From Bacillota bacterium (GTDB taxonomy: Bacteria > Bacillota > Clostridia > Christensenellales > Aristaeellaceae), in contig JAEYPB010000062.1 in the NCBI GenBank assembly GCA_023411175.1, positions 1 through 64,000 of the forward strand: a stretch of 64,000 bases of DNA, given 5' to 3'. Positions within the stretch are counted from its first letter, which is position 1. Every line of letters begins with the position of its first letter. The notes below the pieces were generated by a model, which searched no databases, was not told the DNA's origin, and saw only the letters and a list, made by a program, of their open reading frames with translations. Of this stretch, positions 15,736 to 25,569 are shown piece after piece. The translations under genes were made by a program, and so were the position numbers.

Positions 15736-16848
15736 TCAGTCGATCAGTTCCAGCCGGATGACGAGCGTCAGCGTTTCGGCCTTTGAGAGCATCTCCCCGG
15801 TGACCGGGTCAAACGCGCGGTAGATTTCAAGCGTCACCTCGTCTCCCGCCTGATGGCGGTCAACCTCGGCGGTCACGTCGTTGATGGACTTGACGCGCTT
15901 GTCGTTGACGCGGGTCACGATGTCATACCGGAGAACGCCGCCCTTTTCCGCCGGGCTCCCCGCTTCGACGCTGACGATTCGCGCACCGATGGGCGGGAAC
16001 TTTGAAAGCGGCTCGTCCGGGCCGTCGAAGTCCTCCACGACGATGCCCATCCGGGGCCTTATCACCCGGCCGGTGTCAATCAGCTGCGCGATCAAGGGCT
16101 TAATGGTATTGATCGGGATGGCGAAGCCCAGCCCTTCGAACACGGTGGTGGAGTCGTACATGATCTTGAGCGTCGGAATGCCGATCAGTTCGCCCTTCGC
16201 GTTCAGGAGCGCGCCGCCGCTGTTGCCGGTGTTGATGGCCGCGTCGGTCTGGATTACCGGAACGCTGCGCGTGAAGTTGCCCGCGTCTATGTCGGCGCGG
16301 TTGATGCCGGAGATGATGCCGGCGGTCACGGTGCCGAAGAGCACCGCGTCCGCGCCGGGGTTGCCGATGGCGACGGCGAGGTCGCCGATCGCAAGCTGAT
16401 CGGAGTCGCCAAAGGGCACCGGCGCGGCGTCGATCTTGTCGTCCACCTTCAAAACCGCGATGTCGGTGCCGTCGTCGTAGCCCACGAGAGTCGCCGCGAG
16501 GCGGTCGCCGTTCAAGAGCTTCACGTCGATCAGGTCCGCGCCCTCCACCACATGAAAGTTGGTGATCACATAGCCCCGCGCGTCAAAGTACACGCCGGAG
16601 CCGTAGGCCTGGTCCTCCGAAAGCGGGCCGTCCTTCGGGTTCCAGCTCTCAAGGATGTTGATGACCTGTACCACCGCCGGCCGCACGTTTTTCGCGATCT
16701 CGGGGATGGGGTTTTCGGACGAATACACCGCCGAATAGGGCGTCGAGGCCGCCTGGGCCACGAGGCCCCCCGTCATCGCCGCCAGAATGAGCGCCATGAG
16801 AAACGCGCCGTACCGCCTGAGTTCCCGCGCCCGGATCCGCCGCATCAT
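15736..16848 (-). CDS. HtrA/DegP-like membrane-anchored serine protease
   Basis: 370 aa. N-terminal membrane anchor or signal (13-34), trypsin-like S1C protease domain with triad H99 (TNFHVVEG), D129 (DGTDIAVL) and S210 (TGNSGGALL), then one PDZ domain (about 265-360, with PPIGARIVSVEAGSPAEKGG). Acts outside the membrane on misfolded or damaged envelope proteins. The gene overlaps the histidine kinase stop by 4 nt, so it is co-translated with an envelope-type two-component system, a common arrangement (YycFG/YycJ-HtrA-like or CssRS-HtrA). Confidence 0.93.
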   Translation of the reverse strand: MMRRIRARELRRYGAFLMALILAAMTGGLVAQAASTPYSAVYSSENPIPEIAKNVRPAVVQVINILESWNPKDGPLSEDQAYGSGVYFDARGYVITNFHVVEGADLIDVKLLNGDRLAATLVGYDDGTDIAVLKVDDKIDAAPVPFGDSDQLAIGDLAVAIGNPGADAVLFGTVTAGIISGINRADIDAGNFTRSVPVIQTDAAINTGNSGGALLNAKGELIGIPTLKIMYDSTTVFEGLGFAIPINTIKPLIAQLIDTGRVIRPRMGIVVEDFDGPDEPLSKFPPIGARIVSVEAGSPAEKGGVLRYDIVTRVNDKRVKSINDVTAEVDRHQAGDEVTLEIYRAFDPVTGEMLSKAETLTLVIRLELID

Positions 16849-18296
16849 ACCTTGTCCTCCCCTGTCTCCCCCTTCGCCCGCTCGAGCGTGAAGGTGAACG
16901 TCGTGCCGAGCGCGCCGCTCGAAACCTTGATGGTCTGGCCGTGTTGCTCCAGGATCCTTTTGACGATCGAAAGGCCGAGTCCCGTGCCCATACCGGAAGT
17001 ATGCGCCTTGTCCGCCTTGTAGAAACGGTCGAACAGGAAGGGGATGTCTTCCTGCGCGATGGGCGCGCCTTCGTTAAACACGCGGACAAAACAAGTGTCG
17101 CCCGCCGCCTCGGTCGTGAGCGTCAGCTTCGCGCCTTCCGGCGCGAACTTGACCGCGTTGTCGATGAGGTTCGTCGCAACCTGCCGGATGCGGTCCGCGT
17201 CGGCCACGACGCGGCAGGGCTCCTCGCGGAAGTCCACGTCCACGTCGAGCCGCTTGTCGTCGATGCGCTGCTCAAACTTGATCAGTTCGAGCCGCAACAG
17301 CTCATTCACGTCAAATACGGCCTTGGAGAGCGGGAACTTGCCCGACTCAAACTTGGAAAGCTCCAGAAGGTCGTTTACGAGCTTCGTCAGCCGCGCGGAT
17401 TCCGACAGCACCACCTTGAGGTAGCGAGGTCGCTCGTCCTCCGGCACCGTGCCGTCCAGGATGCCCTGGGCGTAGCCGGAGATGCAGGTGAGCGGGGACT
17501 TCAGCTCATGGGACACACTGGCCACGAAGCTGCGTCGGGATTCCTCGAGGTTTTTGAGGTCCTCCGCCATCTTGTTGAGGGAGTCGCCCAGAAGCGCCAT
17601 CTCCTCGTCGCCGCGGATCTCCACGCGCTCGTCCAGCTGCCCCGAGGCAAACCGCGTGACCGCGCGGTTGATCTTGCGAAGCGGCTCCGTCTGCCTGCGG
17701 GAGAGGAAGTAGGACAGCGCCGCGCCCACGACCATCGCCACGAGCGCGGCGATCAACGCGTTTCGGACCATGTCGCTGTAGTCCGCCGAAAGCGAGCTGG
17801 TGGAGATGTGCAAAAGCACCGCGCCCACCACGCGCTCGCTTCGGTACTTCCACGGCACGCCGATGGTCACCATCTGGCTGCCCAGTTCAGGGATCAGCCC
17901 CTGTACGCGGATCTCCTCGCCCGAGAGCACCTTGTAGATCTGATCCAGCACGGTGGCGTCGTTGAGCTGCTCGGAGGTGTACTCCTGCCGCCCCAGAATC
18001 AGCGCCGCGCCGCCGGAGGTCACCAGCCACACGCTGGCGTCGTAGCCCTCGCTGATCTCGGTGATCTTCCAATTGAGCGCATTGGAGAGGGACTGGTCGT
18101 TCCGGCGTATGGCCAGGCTGTCCCGCTGGGACAGAAGCTGCGCCACGTCCCGCGCCTGCATGCGCACCTCGTCCTCCAGCTGGTCCTGCCGCTCCTCCCG
18201 GACCATCACCACCATGAGGAGGGAAAATACCACGACCGTGAGGAGCAGCGCCGCCAGGAACGCGCCGAACATGCGCCAGAAAAGCCTTGATTTCAT
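16845..18296 (-). CDS. Sensor histidine kinase (HAMP-HisKA-HATPase)
   Basis: 483 aa. TM1 (8-32), extracytoplasmic sensor loop (33-175), TM2 (178-200), HAMP (200-255), HisKA with the phospho-accepting H263 in SHELKSPLT, and HATPase_c with N380 (NLIDNAVKF) and the G-box GMGTGLGLS (435-443). Pairs with the response regulator whose gene ends immediately before it; the HtrA gene downstream overlaps. Likely senses envelope state. The sensor loop looks like a dCache/PAS-type fold but the ligand is unknown. Confidence 0.94.
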   Translation of the reverse strand: MKSRLFWRMFGAFLAALLLTVVVFSLLMVVMVREERQDQLEDEVRMQARDVAQLLSQRDSLAIRRNDQSLSNALNWKITEISEGYDASVWLVTSGGAALILGRQEYTSEQLNDATVLDQIYKVLSGEEIRVQGLIPELGSQMVTIGVPWKYRSERVVGAVLLHISTSSLSADYSDMVRNALIAALVAMVVGAALSYFLSRRQTEPLRKINRAVTRFASGQLDERVEIRGDEEMALLGDSLNKMAEDLKNLEESRRSFVASVSHELKSPLTCISGYAQGILDGTVPEDERPRYLKVVLSESARLTKLVNDLLELSKFESGKFPLSKAVFDVNELLRLELIKFEQRIDDKRLDVDVDFREEPCRVVADADRIRQVATNLIDNAVKFAPEGAKLTLTTEAAGDTCFVRVFNEGAPIAQEDIPFLFDRFYKADKAHTSGMGTGLGLSIVKRILEQHGQTIKVSSGALGTTFTFTLERAKGETGEDKV

Positions 18297-18980
18297 CTAT
18301 TTGACCTCAAATTTGTAGCCGACGCCCCAGACGGTTTTGAGATTCCAGCCCAGTTCCGAGCCGTCCAGCTTTTCCCGGAGGCGCTTGATGTGCACGTCCA
18401 CCGTGCGGGAATCGCCGAAGAAGTCGTAGCCCCACACCTGCTCCAGGAGTTGCTCCCGGGTAAACACCGCGCCGGGGTGGCTGGCGAGGAAGTAGAGCAG
18501 TTCCAGCTCCTTGGGCGGCATCTCCACCGGGCGGCCCATGTAGGACACGGTGTAGTGGCTGATGTTGATCGCAAGCCCCGGGAACACCAGCTCCTTGTCG
18601 GGCGCGTCGGCGCTCTGATAGCGGCGGATGACCGCCTTGATGCGCGCCACGAGCTCCTTGGGCTCGAAGGGCTTTGCGATGTAGTCGTCCGCGCCCAGCT
18701 CAAGCCCCAGAACCTTGTCAAACGTCTCGTCCTTGGCCGTCAGCATGATGATGGGAATGTTCGAAACCTTGCGCACCTCGCGGCACACCTGCCAGCCGTC
18801 CATACCGGGCAGCATGATGTCCAGCAGGATCAGCGCGGGAGCCGCGGCCTTGAACGCCTTCAGCGCGTCGTCTCCGCGCTGGGCCTCCTCCACCTCGAAG
18901 CCCTCCCGCTTTAGGTACAGGCTGACCAATTGGCGGATGTTCGGGTCGTCGTCCACGAGCAGGATTTTCGTCTTGTTCAT
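18297..18980 (-). CDS. OmpR/PhoB family response regulator
   Basis: 227 aa. Receiver domain with phospho-acceptor D54 (LILLDIMLPGMDG) and the conserved Thr/Lys pair in MLTAKDE; C-terminal winged helix (about 128-225) with the OmpR recognition region SRTVDVHIKRLREKL. It abuts the histidine kinase gene (stop at 18297, kinase start at 18296). Preceded by mutS2 with only 10 nt between, so the pair is read from the zapA promoter unless an internal one exists. Confidence 0.95.
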   Translation of the reverse strand: MNKTKILLVDDDPNIRQLVSLYLKREGFEVEEAQRGDDALKAFKAAAPALILLDIMLPGMDGWQVCREVRKVSNIPIIMLTAKDETFDKVLGLELGADDYIAKPFEPKELVARIKAVIRRYQSADAPDKELVFPGLAINISHYTVSYMGRPVEMPPKELELLYFLASHPGAVFTREQLLEQVWGYDFFGDSRTVDVHIKRLREKLDGSELGWNLKTVWGVGYKFEVK

Positions 18981-18990
18981 ACGGTACCCC

Positions 18991-21345
18991 CTATTTGAGC
19001 GTAACCACCGTCACGCCGTCCTCGCCCTCGCCGTAGCGGCCGAGCCGGAACTCCTTGACGAACGGGTGCTGCTTCAAATGCTGCTGCACGCCGCTTCGGA
19101 GGACGCCGGTGCCCTTGCCGTGGATGATGGACACGTTCTTCAGGTGCTGGATCGCAGCGCCGTCCAGGTACATGTCCACCGCGAGCAGCGCCTCCCCCAG
19201 CGTCATGCCGCGCAGGGCGCACTCCATCGACACCGTCTTCTGCGCGACGGAAACGGTATTGTGCGTGCGCGCCTTCTGGGTCTCCTTGACGCGCTTCAGC
19301 CCTGTGGCCGCGACTTTCAGCTTCATGATCCCCGCCTGCACCAGCGCCTCGCCCTTCGCGTCGGGCGGCGTGATGACGGTGGCGCGGGTGCCGGTCTTGA
19401 CGATCTCCACGCTCTCGCCGACCTTCAGATTCTTGGGCGCCTCGTTGGCGTCGGGTATTTCCGCCATTCGCTCGCCGTTTTCGTCGATGCCGCTCTGGAG
19501 CCTCGCACGCATCTCGTGCATCTCGTGCTCGCGAAGCGGCGCGCCCTCGTTTCTGCGGCTGCGCTTGAGCTCCGCGATGATCGCTTCCGCCTCCCGCTGG
19601 GCTTTGACGAGCACCTTGCGCGCGTCCTCTTTCGCCTTGCGCATGGCGGTTTCCCGCTGGGCCTCCAGCTGCCGCTGCATCTTCTCGGTCTCATCCCGGA
19701 GCGCCTGGGTCTCCCGGTGCGCCTCCTCGGCCAGCTTGCGCTCCTTTTCGGCGATCTGCCGGTGGTATTCGGCGTTAGCGATCACATCTTCGAAGCGGAT
19801 CTGCTCCTTGCTCAGACGGTCTCCGGCGCTCTTGATCAGGTGCTCAGAGAGGCCAAGCTTTCTCGAAATCTCAAAGGCATTGGACTTGCCCGGCACGCCG
19901 ATGGACAGCCGGTAGGTGGGCCGGAGCGTCTCCACGTTGAACTCCACCGAAGCGTTCTCGACGCCCCGGGTGGACAGCGCGAAGGCCTTGAGCTCGGAAT
20001 AGTGGGTGGTCGCCAGCGTGGCGGTCCTCATCGCGAGCAGGTGCTCGAGGATGGCCATCGCCAGCGCCGCGCCCTCGGTGGGGTCGGTGCCCGCGCCCAG
20101 CTCGTCAAACAGCGCCAGCGATTTCGGCGTGACATTTTTCAGGATCTCCACGATGTTCGTCATGTGCGACGAGAACGTGGAGAGGGACTGCTCGATGGAC
20201 TGCTCGTCGCCGATGTCGGCGAACACTTCGTCAAAGATCGCAAGCTCCGTGCCGAGGTTCGCGGGCACGGAGAGACCAGCCTGCGCCATCAGCGTCATCA
20301 GCCCCACCGTCTTCATCGTAACGGTCTTGCCGCCGGTGTTGGGGCCGGTGATGATGAGCGTCGTAAACTCGCCGCCCATCCAGAGGCTAATGGGCACCAC
20401 CTTCGCAGGGTCGATCAGCGGATGCCGCCCCGCGACGATATTGATGCGCCCTTCAGCGTTCAGCTTGGGCTCCACCGCCTTCATCTGGCGGCCGAGGACG
20501 GCTTTGGCGAAGATCATGTCAAGCTCCGCCAGGATGTTCAGGTTGTTTGCGATGAAAGCGGCGTCCGGCGCGACCTCGGCGGAGAGCGCGGCCAGGATGC
20601 GCTCGATCTCCTTCTCTTCCTTCGCAGCCCACTGCTTTAAGTCGTTGCCCGCCTCCACCACCGCCATCGGCTCTATGAACAGCGTCGCGCCGCTTGCGGA
20701 CTGGTCGTGGATCAGGCCGGGGACGTTCGCCCGGCACTCGGCCTTGACCGGCAGCACGTAGCGGCCGTTGCGCTGGGTGATGATGGTATCCTGCAAATAC
20801 TTGGCCTGCTCGCCCCGCAAAAAGGCGTTCAGCTTTTCGCGCATCCTGTCGGCGAGGAGCCGAAGGTGCCGCCGGATATCGTAGAGCTCGGGGCTGGCGC
20901 GGTCGGCAATCTCATCCTCGGACAGGATGGCGTTGAAGATGGTCTCCTCAAGCTCCCTGTGGGTGTTCAGGTGCGACGCCAGCTGGGTCAGAAGCGGCGT
21001 GTTCTCCCGGTCGGTGACGACGGCCTGCCGCACGAGGCGCGCGGCCTTGAGGGATTCCGCCACGTCCAAAAGCGCCTTCGGCGACAGCGTACCGCCCGCC
21101 GCGGCGATCTTGACGAAGCCCGACACATCCGGAAAGTACTGCATCGGCGACCCGCCGGAATAGGCCATGACGGTGCCGGCCTCCGAAGTCTGGCTCTGCC
21201 ACATGCGCACCGTCTTCTCGTCGCCGGAGGGCATCAGCGCCCGCGCGCGCTCCCTGCCCGTTTCGGACAGGCACAGCGCCGCCAGCTGATCCCGGATCTT
21301 GGTAAACTCGAGAACCCGAAGGTTTCTCTCACGCATAAAGGTCAT
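18991..21345 (-). CDS. mutS2: MutS2 family endonuclease / ribosome-rescue ATPase
   Basis: 784 aa. MutS core and ABC ATPase with Walker A GPNTGGKTVTMKT (around residue 334) and signature segment STFSSHMTNI; a long coiled-coil region follows (about 510-610), and the C-terminal Smr domain ends the protein (LDGAAIQHLKNV, HGKGTGVLR). MutS2 lacks the mismatch-recognition domain. Known roles are suppression of homologous recombination and, in Bacillus, splitting of collided ribosomes. Start chosen at ATG 21345, overlapping the upstream stop (ATGA) with GAGGAG close by. Confidence 0.95.
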   Translation of the reverse strand: MTFMRERNLRVLEFTKIRDQLAALCLSETGRERARALMPSGDEKTVRMWQSQTSEAGTVMAYSGGSPMQYFPDVSGFVKIAAAGGTLSPKALLDVAESLKAARLVRQAVVTDRENTPLLTQLASHLNTHRELEETIFNAILSEDEIADRASPELYDIRRHLRLLADRMREKLNAFLRGEQAKYLQDTIITQRNGRYVLPVKAECRANVPGLIHDQSASGATLFIEPMAVVEAGNDLKQWAAKEEKEIERILAALSAEVAPDAAFIANNLNILAELDMIFAKAVLGRQMKAVEPKLNAEGRINIVAGRHPLIDPAKVVPISLWMGGEFTTLIITGPNTGGKTVTMKTVGLMTLMAQAGLSVPANLGTELAIFDEVFADIGDEQSIEQSLSTFSSHMTNIVEILKNVTPKSLALFDELGAGTDPTEGAALAMAILEHLLAMRTATLATTHYSELKAFALSTRGVENASVEFNVETLRPTYRLSIGVPGKSNAFEISRKLGLSEHLIKSAGDRLSKEQIRFEDVIANAEYHRQIAEKERKLAEEAHRETQALRDETEKMQRQLEAQRETAMRKAKEDARKVLVKAQREAEAIIAELKRSRRNEGAPLREHEMHEMRARLQSGIDENGERMAEIPDANEAPKNLKVGESVEIVKTGTRATVITPPDAKGEALVQAGIMKLKVAATGLKRVKETQKARTHNTVSVAQKTVSMECALRGMTLGEALLAVDMYLDGAAIQHLKNVSIIHGKGTGVLRSGVQQHLKQHPFVKEFRLGRYGEGEDGVTVVTLK

Positions 21346-23471
21346 TCCACTCCTCTGAAATAGTGCCCGGTGGTGGTGGGCAGCGCGTCCAGCGCTTTCC
21401 AATCAGGCAGCGCCCTTACGTCCGCACCGTCGATGGCCGCGCGGTGCAGCCGGACGACGGCCTCCGAAAGCGCGCCCTCGTCCGTCAGGCGGATGCGCCA
21501 CCTCGTCGCGGCCGGAATCCTCCCCGCGTTTCGAAGCAGGAAGAGCGGCACGCTGTTTTCAAGTTCCACGACGCAGCCGGAGGGCGTTTTGAGCCGCCGC
21601 ATCGGAAAGCGCGCGCCCTTGCGGTCGGTGAGGGTGTGCGCCTCAGGCCCCGCCTGCGGCTTTTCGTCGCAGAGCCTGCAGGCGTCGTGCCGCCCGTCCA
21701 GCCGCGCCCGGACCGGGCAGTGTCGCAGCCGCATCAGCGTCAGCCGCCCGTAGATGACGAGCTCCTTTTCGCCGCCGAGGCGGGCGATCTCTTTTGCCGT
21801 CAGCTCAACCGACGGCGTGTATGGAAGGCCGAGCCGCGCGACGGCAAAGCTGTTCATCAGGTTCATTGGCGCGTCCAGCCGCGGCGTCGGGCGCCATTTC
21901 ATCGAAAGGTGCGCCGGATTGCTCAGGAGCACCCCGGTTACGCGCTCGTTGTCGTTCGCCCACTGCGCGAGGGCGGCGAGGTCATCGCCGTTCAGCGTGG
22001 GCGGCAGGACGAGGGTGAAGGGCTTTTCCGGCGCACAGGCGAGGCCCGAAGCCGTCACATCGCCGGGGCTGAACGCGATCTCATCCGCGCCCCAGCCCAT
22101 CGCCCGCTCGAGAAGCGCCGCGTCACGGGATTCGACCACGAGCCGCGGAGCCCCGTTGACATTCGCCAGAACCGGCATCGCGGGCAGCGGATTTGCCGCC
22201 GGCGCGCAGCCCCGCCTTCTCATCGAGCGCTTCGCGCCGAGTTCGTCCAAGGCCCTTCGGCGCAGGTCGTTGACCGCCGAGACCGGCACGAAGGCATCCG
22301 CCGAAAGCGCCACCCTGATGCTCGAGAATTCGTAGGGCGTGCCGCCTGTCTTTTGAAGCTGGGCGGTCAGCCGCGCCTCGTCCGACGGGCGGGACTGGGC
22401 GGGTTGGACGACATCGCCCTGAACGCGGGCCTCGTCCTCGCCGTCCGTCACGGTCAGCGAGAGCGGCATGCCCGTCGTCGCCGAGAGAACCGCGCGTACC
22501 GCAATCGGCCTCGGCGCCACCGGGATTCCACCCTGCCCTTCCACGTGCTTTTCAGACTGGTCCTCGATCAGTTCCCGGTCAATAAGACCAGGCCCGTAGC
22601 CGGACGTATATCCTCTGTTGAACACGCTGCGCAGCGCGTCCGCCTCCGGAGCGTGCACGCCCTCATCATCCAGCGCCCGGCGGTAGGCGGCCGTCACCTG
22701 GCCGACGTACTCCGGCCCTTTGAGCCGCCCCTCGATCTTCAGGCTCGAGACGCCGGCCTCCCGCAGGCGGCCGAGGTTTGCCAACTGGTTCAGGTCTTTT
22801 GTCGAGATCAGCGCGCCCTCCGCCCGCGCGGAAGGCCCTTCCAGCACATAGGGCAGCCGACACGGCTGGGCGCAAAGCCCCCGGTTGCCGCTGCGCCCGC
22901 CGATGACGCTGGACATCAGGCATTGCCCGGAGCAGGCGACGCACAGCGCGCCGTGGACAAAGACCTCCGTCTCCACGCCCCGGTTCGCGCAGTCCGCAAT
23001 TTCGCCGTATTCCATCTCCCTCGCCAGCACGACCCGCGCAAATCCGCTTTCCCGGAGGAAGTCCACCCCCTGACGGTTGTGGATCGCCATCTGGGTGGAC
23101 GCATGCAGCGGAAGATCCGGCAGCATCCGGCGAAGCGCCGCGGCCACGCCGAGGTCCTGCACGATGGCCGCATCGACGCCCGAGCGCGCCATCTGCCCCG
23201 CCAGTTCTTCGAGAAGTGAAAACTCCTCGTCCCGGATCAGCGTGTTGACTGTCACATACAGGCGGCGCGCGCGCTCGTGGCAGGTGTCGGCCGCTCGCAT
23301 AAGGCCGTCGCCGTCAAAGTTTCCGGCATTTTTTCGGGCGGAGAGCGCCTTGCCGCCCAGGTACACCGCGTCCGCGCCGGCGCTTATCGCGGCGACCAGC
23401 GCGTCCATATCGCCCGCCGGCGCCAGAAGCTCCACATTCCAACGGGCGTCGGCCACCGTTTTGCTTGCCAT
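21342..23471 (-). CDS. U32 family peptidase / hydroxylase-like protein with DUF3656
   Basis: 709 aa. N-terminal U32 domain with ELLAPAGDMDALVAAISAGADAVYLGG, the mid-domain sequence EVFVHGALCVACSGQC and the cysteine ligands CSGQC ... NRGLCAQPCRLPY of the conserved iron-sulfur site. The C-terminal half corresponds to the DUF3656/second U32-like region found in long clostridial members. Related proteins (RlhA, UbiU/V, TrhP) carry out O2-independent hydroxylations of RNA or quinones, so an RNA-hydroxylation role is more likely than proteolysis. Start ATG 23471, 8 nt after zapA. Confidence 0.9.
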   Translation of the reverse strand: MASKTVADARWNVELLAPAGDMDALVAAISAGADAVYLGGKALSARKNAGNFDGDGLMRAADTCHERARRLYVTVNTLIRDEEFSLLEELAGQMARSGVDAAIVQDLGVAAALRRMLPDLPLHASTQMAIHNRQGVDFLRESGFARVVLAREMEYGEIADCANRGVETEVFVHGALCVACSGQCLMSSVIGGRSGNRGLCAQPCRLPYVLEGPSARAEGALISTKDLNQLANLGRLREAGVSSLKIEGRLKGPEYVGQVTAAYRRALDDEGVHAPEADALRSVFNRGYTSGYGPGLIDRELIEDQSEKHVEGQGGIPVAPRPIAVRAVLSATTGMPLSLTVTDGEDEARVQGDVVQPAQSRPSDEARLTAQLQKTGGTPYEFSSIRVALSADAFVPVSAVNDLRRRALDELGAKRSMRRRGCAPAANPLPAMPVLANVNGAPRLVVESRDAALLERAMGWGADEIAFSPGDVTASGLACAPEKPFTLVLPPTLNGDDLAALAQWANDNERVTGVLLSNPAHLSMKWRPTPRLDAPMNLMNSFAVARLGLPYTPSVELTAKEIARLGGEKELVIYGRLTLMRLRHCPVRARLDGRHDACRLCDEKPQAGPEAHTLTDRKGARFPMRRLKTPSGCVVELENSVPLFLLRNAGRIPAATRWRIRLTDEGALSEAVVRLHRAAIDGADVRALPDWKALDALPTTTGHYFRGVE

Positions 23472-23478
23472 TCCCGCG

Positions 23479-23772
23479 TCAGTCCTCCGATGCCGCGCCG
23501 AGCTTCTTTTGCAGCGCTTCATACTCCGCGCGCAATTCGCCCAGCTCCCTGCGCAGGCGGTTGGTCTCGTCGTGTGCCTTGAGCATGTCGTCGGTCACGT
23601 TGAGCGCCGTGAGCACCGCCAGCTGAAGCGGCGGCAGCCGGACCGAAAGCCCAAGCTCGGTCATCTTCCGGTCAACGTAATGGGCCACGCGCTGCACGTG
23701 CGCCTCGCTGTCATAGCTGGCCATCGCGTAGTCCTTGCCCGCGATGCGGACGGTCGTCCGGATTTTTTCCAT
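23479..23772 (-). CDS. zapA: Cell division protein ZapA
   Basis: 97 aa. ZapA family: globular head (about 1-45, TVRIAGKDYAMASYDSEAHVQRVA) and a C-terminal coiled coil (about 55-95, rich in E, L, R). ZapA cross-links FtsZ protofilaments at mid-cell. First gene of an operon that continues through the U32 gene, mutS2 and the two-component/HtrA genes. Start ATG with GAGGTGGGAG directly upstream. Confidence 0.92.
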   Translation of the reverse strand: MEKIRTTVRIAGKDYAMASYDSEAHVQRVAHYVDRKMTELGLSVRLPPLQLAVLTALNVTDDMLKAHDETNRLRRELGELRAEYEALQKKLGAASED

Positions 23773-23803
23773 GCTCCCACCTCGCTATATCAATCCATCT
23801 TAC

Positions 23804-23832
23804 ATTATAACATGGCCGAAAAGCGGACGCAA
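23804..23832 (-). promoter_or_regulatory. Promoter of the zapA operon
   Basis: On the minus strand TTGCGT (23827-23832), 17-nt spacer, TATAAT (23804-23809) with extended TG. It partly overlaps the T-run of the preceding sigE terminator. Confidence 0.75.
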
Positions 23833-23860
23833 CAAAAAGGAAGGCTTTAGGGCCTTCCTT
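23832..23860 (-). terminator. Intrinsic terminator after sigE
   Basis: Minus strand: AAGGAAGGC / GCCTTCCTT stem (arms 23852-23860 and 23837-23845) followed by TTTTTGTT. It lies about 97 nt past the sigE stop. Confidence 0.85.
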
Positions 23861-23956
23861 CGGAGAAGGGAGAATTATGCGCGCGCGGCTCAAACCGCTG
23901 GACTATGCCGGACACCGTAGTGAGCGCTTCGAAAAGGATTTCGCTCCAGGGGATAA

Positions 23957-24652
23957 TTAAGCCATCTTGAGCATCTCTGTCTGAAGCTGCTTGATGATGC
24001 GCTTTTCCAGCCGGGAAATGTAGCTTTGGGAGATACCCATCAGGTCCGCGACCTCCTTTTGGGTGTGTTCCGCGCCGTCGGCGAGGCCGTAGCGGAGCCG
24101 AACGATGTTCTTCTCCCGGGGGCCCAGCCGTTTGATCGCACCGTAGAGCATCTGCCGCTCCACGTCGTTGTCGAGATCGCGGGATACGAGGTCGTTGTCG
24201 GTCCCGAGGATGTCGCTTAAGAGCAGCTCGTTTCCGTCCCAGTCGGTGTTGAGGGGTTCGTCAAAGGACACCTCGAGCCGAAGGCGGCTGCTCCGCCTCA
24301 GCACCATCAATATCTCATTCTCGATGCAGCGCGAGGCGTAGGTGGCGAGCTTGATCTTTTTTTCAAGCTTGAACGAATTGACTGCCTTGATGAGGCCGAT
24401 CGTCCCGATGGAGATCAGGTCCTCGATGTTGATGCCTGTATTTTCAAATTTACGGGCGATGTAGACCACAAGCCGGAGGTTGTGCTCGATCAGAAGCCCT
24501 CTCGCCTTCAGATCTCCACCCGCGAGCCGTTCGAGCGCGTCGGTCTCTTCTTCCCTTGAAAGCGGCGCGGGCAGCATGTCGCACCCGCCGATGTAGCAGA
24601 TGCTGCCCTTGCGCATCTTGACGATGAGCCCCAAAACTGTCTGTCTGATCAT
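23957..24652 (-). CDS. sigE: RNA polymerase sporulation sigma factor SigE (pro-sigma-E)
   Basis: 231 aa. Short N-terminal pro-sequence with the processing region CYIGG (about residues 19-23) followed by [10 protein letters not shown]. Regions 2.1-2.4 ([20 protein letters not shown], then [13 protein letters not shown] and [14 protein letters not shown]), region 3 and region 4 with HTH ([22 protein letters not shown]) are all present. SigE is the mother-cell sigma factor of early sporulation, activated when SpoIIGA, encoded just upstream, removes the pro-peptide. Start ATG 24652 with GCAGGA upstream; a longer frame into spoIIGA is rejected because it lacks family similarity. Confidence 0.97.
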   Translation of the reverse strand: MIRQTVLGLIVKMRKGSICYIGGCDMLPAPLSREEETDALERLAGGDLKARGLLIEHNLRLVVYIARKFENTGINIEDLISIGTIGLIKAVNSFKLEKKIKLATYASRCIENEILMVLRRSSRLRLEVSFDEPLNTDWDGNELLLSDILGTDNDLVSRDLDNDVERQMLYGAIKRLGPREKNIVRLRYGLADGAEHTQKEVADLMGISQSYISRLEKRIIKQLQTEMLKMA

Positions 24653-24686
24653 CTGTCCTGCAGGATGAACCACCGGCGTCTCCTCC

Positions 24687-25496
24687 TCAATGAACGTTAT
24701 GAACCCGTCCCAACACCGGTGGCGCCAGCGCGGATACACCCCCCGGGAGCTTGCCTGGGTATACGGCTACCCAGACATCCGGGGCGCTCAACCAACCGTC
24801 TCCGGTAGAAACGAGCAACTCGTCAGGTCGAAAACACACCATCTTTCCAGATCCTGAAAGACTTTTGTACCCAACCAGCCGGAACCCCGGCGGCAGGCGC
24901 TCGGCCGCGTGGGCGGCTTCGAAATTCTCCGACAATACGTTTTTCAGCTTGTACTCCGCCGCGATGATCACGGGTTGGCCGCTGACAGGTTCCTGCAGCC
25001 GGTTCCCCGTGTCGATCAGCGCATTCAGTTCCACGCGCCGGTCGCCCCGGATAAGCCTTACCATCATCTCCCATTTCTCCATGCGGCGCGCGCGAACCGC
25101 GCTGAACGCCAACATGCCGATCGTACCCAAAAATGCCCCTGTAAGGAGAGCACCGGCCACCCCCGGAACCAGGCTTCGCGCCAGCCTGACCGCGCCGTCC
25201 ATAAAGGCCGCGCCGCCCAGAAGGAGGCCTGTGTTGAGGACGAGATCCCGCGGCCTGTCCACCCGAATGGCAACCGCGGCGAGCAGCGCGGTCAGCACGA
25301 TCCTGGACGGCCACCACCTAAGCTGGTAGAACGCCGGATACTGCATCGCCACCGCGTAAAGCGCGCCGAAAGCCGCCGCAAAAAGCGTCAGTCCCCACCG
25401 GTTTCGGCCCCGAAATCGCGCGATGACGCCAATCACGATACAATTCATGGTGAAATTGACGAGTACATAGCGCTCGAGACCGATGGCCAATCTCAT
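24687..25496 (-). CDS. spoIIGA: Sigma-E processing peptidase SpoIIGA
   Basis: 269 aa. Five hydrophobic helices in the first half (residues 1-135) and a C-terminal cytosolic aspartic-protease domain with the catalytic motif D162-T-G-N ([18 protein letters not shown]). The dimeric membrane protease sits in the septum and cleaves pro-SigE after receiving the SpoIIR signal. Gene order spoIIGA-sigE is the standard one; the intergenic gap is 34 nt. Start ATG 25496 preceded by AGGCGG. Spo0A boxes and a TATAAT lie just upstream. An in-frame TTG at 25511 coincides with the -10 box and is rejected. Confidence 0.95.
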   Translation of the reverse strand: MRLAIGLERYVLVNFTMNCIVIGVIARFRGRNRWGLTLFAAAFGALYAVAMQYPAFYQLRWWPSRIVLTALLAAVAIRVDRPRDLVLNTGLLLGGAAFMDGAVRLARSLVPGVAGALLTGAFLGTIGMLAFSAVRARRMEKWEMMVRLIRGDRRVELNALIDTGNRLQEPVSGQPVIIAAEYKLKNVLSENFEAAHAAERLPPGFRLVGYKSLSGSGKMVCFRPDELLVSTGDGWLSAPDVWVAVYPGKLPGGVSALAPPVLGRVHNVH

Positions 25497-25510
25497 CACC
25501 GCCTGAGGCA

Positions 25511-25516
25511 ATTATA
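25511..25516 (-). promoter_or_regulatory. -10 box of the spoIIGA-sigE promoter
   Basis: TATAAT on the minus strand, about 15 nt before the spoIIGA ATG. No recognisable -35 at the standard distance, as expected for a promoter that depends on Spo0A~P. Confidence 0.6.
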
Positions 25517-25569
25517 GGAAAAGCACTGCGCGAAAAACGCATCTTTTTGAACACCAAACTGAGAATTCG

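Noticed and set aside
21363..23219. 618-codon plus-strand frame opposite the U32 peptidase gene
   Set aside because: Arginine-rich antisense shadow in GC-rich DNA.
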